Below, in pieces: positions 56,245-64,000 of a stretch of DNA of 64,000 bases (its first letter is position 1; each line of letters begins with the position of its first letter). The notes beneath the pieces are model-generated. The model was not told the origin of the DNA. It worked only from the letters and a program-made list of their open reading frames with translations, and did not search any database. Both the position numbers and the translations under genes were made by a program. This DNA comes from Prosapia bicincta. Lineage: Eukaryota > Arthropoda > Insecta > Hemiptera > Cercopidae. The DNA lies in NCBI GenBank assembly GCA_036971475.1, contig JBAIZL010000001.1:286342925-286406924 (forward strand), written 5' to 3'.

Positions 56245-59200
56245 AAGTAAAAGTCTTTTAAAAAAAAACAGTATTATTAATTAATAATATTATTAGAATG
56301 TACAAAATTAAACAAAACAAAAACAGAGTTAAATCTATACTCTACCTTTTACTGTATAATAAGAGTAAATTTATTTTTCTTTAAAACACATTGATCTCTC
56401 TTAGTGGCCATTCTTTCAAAATCTTCATGTGCTAGCTCATGCGTGACGGGTAACTGAAGTGAAGGTAAGGTAACACTTAAATTTAATTAACTAACCTTTT
56501 ACTTTTAGGACTAAGAAATTTGTAGAAGAGAAGGCAAAGACATGACGTTATACATTCTTGTGCGAGAAGATATATCTACGAAAACTCTGACCGTTCATGC
56601 AGAATTACATTACGATTAAAGTTACAAAGTAATTGTTTTTTTAAATTATTTTCAACTATGCCATTATTTGTACTTTTTTCAACATTTTATGTGCAGTTAA
56701 ATATACAACTGCATCTTGTAGAAGTTGTCAATTTTGTTTTCCACATTCTCAACATTTTCCACAGCGGTACATTGAATTATGTGTTTGGGAACAAGATTAC
56801 ATGATTGTAAAACAGTGGGCAGTATAGACTCTCAGTCAAACTCCCATGGCTCTGGATAGGTCATTTGACTGTGGACGATTAACCAACATATTCTTTCTCT
56901 ATGGGTTGCTCTTTTCCGTAAGTACTTAGGCTCTTTTCATAACCTTTATTGCATTAGTAAAACATACTTAGAAGTTTATTTTCTGTATTAATCACTAGTT
57001 TCATCTGCTGTTTAAAGGTACATGACTGAATTTCCGTGTCTTTCATTCTCCACCCTGGTTCTACAACTCTGAGGATATATCTTTCGTTGCCATGTGTTAT
57101 GACGAAAGCGGCATACGATATGGCTACGACACTCCAAATGTATGAACCCTGAGTATCTTCCAAATATGGACTTTTCTAAATGCCTATTGTAAAACATGTA
57201 GGGAAGGTTAAGGTTGGGTATAGCTGAAGTAAATATTTACAGCCTTACAAAAAAATGTAATGTCATATATATATATTTGTGTGTACGTGTGTGAGTGTAT
57301 GTGTGTTTTGTAGCTTGTTAACAAACAAGTATCCGTTGTAGCAACTTAACAACTAAGTTTCCGTTTTTTTTTACTTCAGAGATTGAAAAGTTGTATTTGT
57401 TTTTAGATCAAAACGTCGAAACGTACGGGAAATGAAAGAGTTTTTATTTTAAAATTAAATCTATTAACACTAGTTTTAATGCAACAGTTTCTATAGCACG
57501 CTATTGGAAGTTTTTGATTTCTAGAAAACCATTTCAAAGGGCTTACTAACAAATATTCTCATTTAGAAATGTTTGCACATGAAATACAACGTGAATACAA
57601 AGTGTTGTATTGTAATTAATTACTTTGATGGGAACGAAATTAACCTATCATGTAACCATACACGTACACACAAATGCAAACCCCCCCCCCCCGGGGAAGG
57701 TTTTTAATGAGCTTAAACTAAGGTTGCAGTGCATGGAACTCCAATTATGATAATTGCTTTAAAAACAAAAACAATACGAGAATTTCATTTAATTACGCAA
57801 AACAAATAGAAAGTAATTATTATGTTGAATGTTTGCAAATTCTGTTTTTATTAAATAAAACATCATTAGGGAAGACGTCTGTTATTACTGTCGAAATGTT
57901 TTTTTTTCAAAATAAACAAACAAGTAGATTAAAGGTTGTTAGCAATGATATATGCTATAAAAACATTTAATCAAATATAAAAAAATTAATCCGTAGAAAA
58001 ACAATTGTAGTTGTTGCAGAAAATTTTAAATACATGAAGAAAATTAAAATTTAGAGAATAAATGGAAAACCATCATAGCCAGAATAAATTACCTATATAA
58101 AATTACAACTTTAATGAAGTTAAGAAAACAGATTAGGTATATTATGACAAACAAATTTTAAAAACCCAAAACTAACATAAATTGGAGAATAAATACAACA
58201 AAATATATAAATAAAAAGGTAAATAATCAATTTAGGTTATAAAAACTGTTTTTGAGGCTAAAAAAATACAATATTTACCATACCTCAACAAAAGTATGGT
58301 AAACCCCACGAATCTACCTACAATGTTTACAAACTTATTTAGGCATAGATGGACACAGATAAGTGGCTTTAATAAAAACTTCTCGTTTAACAAATTTTAA
58401 GTTACACTTAATTACAAAACAGCTTTTTTGATAGTCTACATGGAGCCATTGTTTCTCTATGACCACTGACAAATCATCTATTTGCAAGATAATTTCCAAC
58501 GATATATCTATTTTTGCCCCTTTCCCTTTAGATTTAGCTCAATCTATTCCATTATACTTTCCCGTAACTTACAACATCTGTATCTTCTACCTTATGGAAC
58601 TTAGTGGATGTGCCTAACATTAGGACTTCTTGGTCCTGATGAGTTTAAATGCATTTTTGTTTATAACCTTTGAGTCCGTCTCCAGAGTTCTATATCATCT
58701 CTATTTCAAATCCTGTACAATACATTAAGGGTCACAAGGCTGGCCCTGCAAGTTCTAGTTGCTATGATAGGATTAATGTCAATTACTTAGTAAGAAAAAT
58801 TAAATTTCTGAAGAAATCGATAGCTTTTAAATTTATTATAATATTTTAATTATTATGTAATTTAGTTTGTTATCTCTAGAAATGTTGGTAGACAAATGCA
58901 AATTTGTAAACATTTTCAATCCTTCTTCGTCATTATAATTATGTGTTATTTACACTGCTGTTTCTCAAACTCTGAATTTAATTTCCCCTTCACTATTACG
59001 ACACTGGACCTTCCTGTTTTAGTTGTCTATTTTTTAACGGTACTTATTAGGTCCTTTTTAATTTTTTTGTTTGTTTCATAGTAGGCTCAACGTTTGATAA
59101 TCGTATGACTAAATGTTTTACTGGTTGGGTTTCCTTCCATTCCAGATACAATAATTCTAGTTTTATGTTATGTTTTACACACACACACACACACACACAA

Positions 59201-60355
59201 ACACACACACGTGCACGTCCCCAAGTCCCCACAACAACAACAACATACACACAGACGAGCGTGAGAGCATGTAGGTCTAAAAAATGTAAATTATTAAACT
59301 ACCACTTCGTCCCAAAACGTTTTAATAAACAACTGCTAAACAAAATATTTTATTGAATATTTATGGAATATTTTAGCAACTGTATGATTACCTCAATAGA
59401 TTCCTTCTCAATACTAGTTATTTTTTCATCTGGACCTCTATTGTGCCATCACGAACATTCCTAACACCCTCTTCAGTGAATCCATTAGGCAGGATTATCC
59501 AGTTGAGATGGAATATTCCTGTGGTAGTTCGGTTTTAAATCTAGCTGTAACAATGTAATTAGAATGAAATAAGTTATTTATTTGTGGGAATGTCTTCTGC
59601 CGCCTCCACTTGCCTCTGGAGTATTCCTGACCCACCGATGGACCCCGAGCATTAATTCCCCCCTAGCACTTTCTGAAAAGGTCATTGACAAGTCATCTGG
59701 TTTTTGGATAAGTCGTCTCTTAATGTGTTACTTTTCCAATCCTTTATATTCCTATATATCTTCAGGACTAGTACATACTTCCTTACTCTTAGGAGCAACA
59801 AAGATTTGATATTGACTTGCTGCTTTTTAAATTATAAACAAATAAGCATAACTTGTAACAATATTGAAAATTTACACAACGAAATTCTAACGCTGTATAG
59901 CATATTATTAGGTAATAAATATGTTGGAAAGATGCTAAATTCTAACAAAACCGAAACAACACACAATAAAGTTATTTGGATCATTGTTTTGCGTTCTAAA
60001 GATCATAAGTTAGATTGCGTTCTAGTTCCGCCGATTAGCATGTAACTGAATAACAAAAATCCTCAGTGTAATTGAACTGAATCTTCTCTCTACCATAGAA
60101 ATCAATAACTGCTTCTTCAACAACTTAGAGCATTGTATACAATAGACACAGGATTTAAGCTAGCCGGTCGTTTTCCAGGATAGTAGCAACCGAGCTTTTC
60201 ATTAGGATAACGCTTTCATTTCCAAAATAATTTTCCTCTGCTATTTCTACTTTTCTGTCAAGGAATCAATCAATCAAAACTTATTGCTTTTTTAATCGAT
60301 ATTAATCAAAGTCTTCTGCTTGGAGTTGTTAGGTTAAGCTGTGATTGTTTTAAAG
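56240..60355. other. No recognised gene; microsatellites
   Basis: Minus-strand frames at 56954-57197 (GSYIWSVVAISYAAFVITHG in one, GFIHLECRSHIVCRFRHNTW in the overlapping other) sit in a GC-richer patch but match nothing I know. C14 lies at about 57681-57694. (AC)n is at about 59178-59215. A more complex patch at about 59400-59800 has no motif. The rest is AT-rich. Confidence 0.35.
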
Positions 60356-60360
60356 GCCGG

Positions 60361-60800
60361 TTTTCTATAGTATCAAAGAGAGTACAAATGTATTAGGTTT
60401 ATTCGTTTAATATGTTTGTATTTTGTGTTTTTGTGTGTTTGTAAATTTCATGTACTGTGTTGAGATGCGGTCCTTTTTTTGTTGATGTGTAAGATTTCTA
60501 GTCTATGGTAAATGTATGTGTATTTGTGTTATGTTTCTTTTATGTGATTGTAAAATGCTGAGTTGGTGTTCTGTTTTTGTTCCTCGGCTTTTTATTTGAA
60601 GCTGCGAACTGTTTGCCCAAAAATCTAGAAATAACCTAGAAATCCTACACATCAACAAAAAAGGACCTTATTTCAACACACTAGAAAAATATGAAATTTA
60701 CAAACACACAAAAACACAAAATACAAACATATTAAACGAACAAACCCTATACAAATCACACTTTAATTCTATCGAAAACCTATCGAACGTAGTGGACTAA
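60361..60800. pseudogene. Inverted pair of PLE endonuclease C-terminal tails
   Basis: The plus-strand half (about 60625-60800) encodes LEILHINKKGPYFNTLEKYE, then YKHTKTQNTNILNEQTLYKS, the conserved PLE C-terminal tail, ending at TAG. The left half (about 60365-60520) is the same sequence in inverse orientation with several changes, including a stop where the plus half reads on. The two halves are separated by about 100 bp. Both lack RT and YIG. It is a subfamily distinct from the others in the window, closest to the 3.9-kb copy by eye. Confidence 0.65.
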
Positions 60801-60889
60801 AAAATTCAAGAGTTATTCCTCTAATTGAGAAATATCATTTCAAATTGTTACTGAAACAGAAAAAATATTTTGTTTGCAACTAAGACGAG

Positions 60890-60945
60890 TCTTATCTAGC
60901 AGCTTGCTTTCTGAGGATGGTTTAGATGACAGGCTTTTTCCAGTG
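60890..60945 (+). other. Decayed PLE tail motif
   Basis: TTTCTGAGGATGGTTTAGAT lies about 100 bp downstream of the endonuclease tail, where the ribozyme motif is expected. CTGAGGA is present but the GAAA box is not, so the motif looks lost. Confidence 0.25.
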
Positions 60946-61144
60946 AACAATACCGATTTGATGTACTAGCTCTAGTAATGATGTGTAGTTAATGTTGCTT
61001 TGAAACCTGGTCAACAAACTTTGTACGCTTAGTACTCCCCATACAGCAACATAAATGGGAGAACTATAAGCAAGCAGCGCCCTGTCTAAAAACCCAAATC
61101 ACACCGTTGACTGTGGCCCATTCTGTTAGAGAAAACACAACATC

Positions 61145-62085
61145 TTGCTTGGAAATTTCGAAACAGCCCGCTTCTTGCCAACCTCAAATCTACGCCTGGA
61201 AAACCACTCTCCTCCAAAGCATATATCATCGGAGATCGAACTGAGGATAGCTGCGCTAGAGACGATCATCGTCATAGATCCAGAACCAGAGTGCTTGCGC
61301 ATATACTGTGACGGTTCGTCCATGCCGGGAACAGGGAATACCGGAGCAGGATATATCTCCAAGGCTTCATAGCAGTGGGGGCACCTCTCTCAAATTATGA
61401 TGGGAAGATCGCTGCAATACATGAGGCAGCAAAAAGGTTAGAAGACTTGGAACAGAACCAAAAAGCTGTATTTCTAATAGACTGTCAAGCTGCATTAATT
61501 GCAACTGCATGCCAATTAAAACTATCCAACTTAATAGAATGGGGCTGGACCTTACACGTACAGTAGATTGCAAGCCATGTTGGTGTGGAAGGGAACGAAA
61601 AGGCTGATGTTCTCGCTAAAAGCGGCACTGCTCTCCAGCAACCACTGCACTCAATCCTACCCTTTCGCAAAGACCGCGATCAACCAAGCGGTAAACAACT
61701 AAACCAGGACATACAACAACTAAGCCAGCATAGGGAGGAATTGGGCTAAGCTAATAGACTCTCCCATACCCAGAAACGTGCCTAGAGATGTAGCAGTAGC
61801 TGCCTAGAGATGTAGCAATAGCTGCCTAGAGATGTAGCAGTAGTTGCGTTCAGAACCACCACATGCCCCGACTACCTGGCAGCCCATCTCCACCGCAATG
61901 TGGCCTGTATGCTGTGCCAACACCCCAGGATGAACGCAGCCTACCTACCCCAGTGTTCGGCCCCACCAGACAACTCAGTGGACGAAGAAGACAACTACAG
62001 GAAGATTTCCCGCCTCTACTGTTCAGCGCGCCGCCAAATGGCTAACCTGCCAAGAGTGGGCGTTGGCTAGTAAGTAAGTAAGTAA
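61145..62085 (+). pseudogene. Non-LTR retrotransposon 3' end: RNase H and C-terminal finger, broken
   Basis: Frame 1 (61145-61372) ends with LRIYCDGSSMPGTGNTGAGY, the first RNase H strand with its catalytic Asp. After a frameshift near 61370, frame 2 (61375-61566) gives GKIAAIHEAAKRLEDLEQ, with the second acidic residue replaced by Lys or misaligned, and VFLIDCQAALIA. A TAG at 61564-61566, where relatives usually have Trp, interrupts before IASHVGVEGNEKADVLAKSG, the last RNase H block. After three 22-bp repeats the frame resumes as TTCPDYLAAHLHRNVACMLC and ends NLPRVGVG with a TAG. The (TAAG)n tail at about 62067-62085 marks the 3' end. No RT was found upstream, so it is 5'-truncated. It differs from the LINE at 42.6 kb. 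Confidence 0.7.
61776..61852 (+). repeat. 22-bp tandem triplication inside the element
   Basis: TGCCTAGAGATGTAGCAGTAGC is repeated three times with one or two changes. Twenty-two is not a multiple of three, so the expansion breaks the frame between the RNase H and the finger. Confidence 0.85.
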
Positions 62086-62089
62086 CTTT

Positions 62090-63425
62090 TATATTTCCTA
62101 AAGTATTTAAGATTTTAAAATATTAATGATGTAAAAATTTTAAAAACCTGATCTTCAATGTTTATTGCTTTTCAGTAATATGTTTTTTTGAAATAAATAT
62201 AATGAAATAAACATCTGTTGTTACACACCGCCTAGGAGGATTAAATAGCGAGATTATTTTCCCCAAAAATAGAATTTAGAATACCCCCCTTAAAAGGAAT
62301 TTTAACAAATAACTCTTCTCGGGGCATGGTCGGTGTGCATAATTACAATATATACATAGATTTAAAAGATTTAAAATATTTACCTAATGCGTTGCTCTAT
62401 AAAGACTAAGGTTACCTCTGGCGTTCCCTGGTTTCCTTGAAGGTGTCAGATCGATCAGAAGTCGTCCCACAGTCACCAGCTAAACAGGCTTCTCTTTATC
62501 TTTACGACACCTTTAGGTTCGACTCTCGTTATCCGATTCTTCTTAACTGAGTTTTTTTTTATTTTAAAAAGTTCCGGAAAAATCATATTTGAGGCGATCA
62601 GCTGTTTTTGAACGGGGACTGCAGCGTGCTGCGTTTGCCTGTTGGCAATCGAAACTAATAATTATTTTACCTCGTTTATTGCTATCGTCTGTTGGTGGTA
62701 ATACAAAAAAAAAACCGCTGAGTGGTTTTGTGGGATCCCGACTTTGTTCCCTGGTAGCATCGAAAAATTTCTGTGTGACCTTTCAGCACTACCCCCCGCC
62801 CTAGTTTTCTCAGTCTGTAAATAATGACTACCTAGGGTAATATTAGGTGGTTGCAATGTAGTAGACCCTTACTGGTCACATCTTCTTTGAATAGAGTAAA
62901 ACCCAAACTAAAGCAGATCTACCCTGTATCTCCTAGACAATGGTAATAGATTAAAACTAGTCACAATTATTATTGTTATAGGGAATAACGTTTTCTGACG
63001 GGATAAATATTTATGAAACGTAGTCTATATTACTTAAACTTAAATTATTCAAATCTATGCAACTTTGCTTAAAAATTTTGTAACACCCGGATATTTATAA
63101 ATACTAATTTGTTATTGTAACAAAGAAAAATTATTAAAAATCTTACTTGGAACTAAACTAATAATTTAATATTTGGAACCAAATAAATTTAAAACAGAAC
63201 ACGTGAAGTTAAAAATAAAATAATGATAATTTTGATTAAGAATTAATTCACAAATTATAAAATTAAAATATTAGTTATATCTTCTCAAAGTAGGATGGCT
63301 ATTATGTTGCATTGAAACAATTATTACAATGTGTGTATTAACTCCACGAATTATAAAAATGTTATATTTTTATCCATGTTTGCTCTCGCAGAGATTATTT
63401 ATTGTTAAATAAAAGCGGTTGACTT
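62090..63425. other. No gene seen
   Basis: AT-rich sequence with a GC-richer patch at about 62400-62830. The frame at 62589-62804 there shows no recognised motif. Confidence 0.4.
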
Positions 63426-63430
63426 GCGAG

Positions 63431-63755
63431 TCAGGTACAACTATTTATTTATATAGGTAACGCTTCAATAACGGATTGATATAACGGACAACGAATAATG
63501 GATTCAATAGCTATTAATAGTAGGTTTTACGTCTACTTCACAGGGCGCACATGCAAGGTTTATCACTATTATGCTACACATGGACAAAGGTGCTGTGAGT
63601 TAATGTAATCGTATATGCGCTGTTTTCATAAATACACTAAGGTTATATCACTGCGCTATTTTTTTATTATAGTGCAGGAGGAATAAGGCCTGAAGACGAT
63701 ATTAAAACGTTGCCTGTGTAAATAAATAACTCTACCTGACTCGTAAGTCATACAC
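63431..63755. mobile_element. Inverted-repeat element, probably PLE-related ends
   Basis: TGACTTGCGAGTCAGGTACA through TAGGTAACG (63420-63465) is inverted at about 63705-63752 as CGTTGCCTGTGTAAATAAAT through CTCGTAAGTCA. Next to the right end GCCTGAAGACGATATTAAAA followed by CGTT resembles a damaged PLE tail (CTGAAGA, then AAAACGTT). The 240-bp interior has no open frame. Confidence 0.45.
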
Positions 63756-63814
63756 TTTTATGTATGTAGTCATACACTACCCCATAGATAGCAATGTACT
63801 TCTGAAATATGTAT

Positions 63815-63960
63815 ATGAATTTTTCTTTTGCCCCCATCTGGATGTAGTCGAAATCTCCATTGCACAACTTTAAATTGTTCCCATGGTATCCACATAATAC
63901 CATAAATAATGCACTAAGATTAAAAATGAATGGAAAGATTAGAATAAACAACCAAACTGG
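63815..63960. repeat. Dispersed repeat, copy 2 (see 15905-16040)
   Basis: Same orientation and landmark order as 15905-16040. The minus-strand frame here is AT-rich and not recognised. Confidence 0.5.
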
Positions 63961-64000
63961 ATTATTATTATCGAATGTTGTTTCAGAAACGGATAATGCG

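Noticed and set aside
56954..57197. Overlapping minus-strand frames as a conserved exon
   Set aside because: Two different frames are open over the same bases and neither shows a known motif.

Overview
The window looks like repeat-rich, AT-rich nuclear DNA from an animal, most likely an arthropod and probably an insect. The evidence is long (AT)n, (AC)n and (GA)n microsatellites, non-LTR retrotransposons, several Penelope-like elements (PLEs) with GIY-YIG endonuclease sequence, tRNA-derived SINE-like repeats, MITE-like inverted repeats and a large satellite array. No host gene can be recognised. Nearly every recognisable protein is a transposable-element protein, usually broken. The species assignment is inference.

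Layout. 0.1-0.5 kb: decayed Tc1/mariner-type transposase on the minus strand. 3.9-4.1 kb: PLE 3' tail followed by a hammerhead-ribozyme-like motif. 5.95-6.2 kb: unrecognised coding remnant. 7.64-12.03 kb: about 35 copies of a 125-bp satellite, part of it organised as an 11-monomer higher-order repeat of about 1.375-1.379 kb. 16.5-16.8 kb: palindromic PLE tail with two ribozyme motifs. 16.97-20.82 kb: a very large foldback with arms of about 1.35 and 1.64 kb. 21.6-28.0 kb: dispersed MITE-like repeats and PLE fragments in (AT)n tracts. 28.1-29.3 kb: PLE derivatives, a perfect 55-bp foldback and an endonuclease fragment between inverted ribozyme-bearing ends. 33.48-33.72 kb: a GC-rich open stretch that could be an exon. 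36.0-36.5 kb: degenerate 20-bp minisatellite. 37.4-38.5 kb: 72-bp minisatellite that stays open on the plus strand for 339 codons. 42.6-47.1 kb: GC-richer I-group non-LTR retrotransposon with endonuclease, reverse transcriptase, RNase H and a CCHC finger, a poly(A) tail, a candidate 10-bp target-site duplication and a frame break at a G10 tract. 47.8-50.1 kb: duplicated AT-rich repeat blocks. 53.6-55.7 kb: the most complete PLE (RT with YVDD, then GIY-YIG), minus strand and broken. 60.4-60.8 kb: inverted pair of PLE endonuclease tails. 61.1-62.1 kb: RNase H and C-terminal finger of a second non-LTR element.

The unifying theme is the PLE family. At least nine loci carry the layout CTGANGA, one extra base, a pairing stem, GAAA (or a decayed version) and a short palindrome. 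They show apparently compensatory changes in stems I, II and III, as expected of type I hammerhead ribozymes in PLE terminal repeats. Most lie beside long (AT)n tracts and several form head-to-head or tail-to-tail palindromes. All calls were made by eye; no alignment or database search was run.
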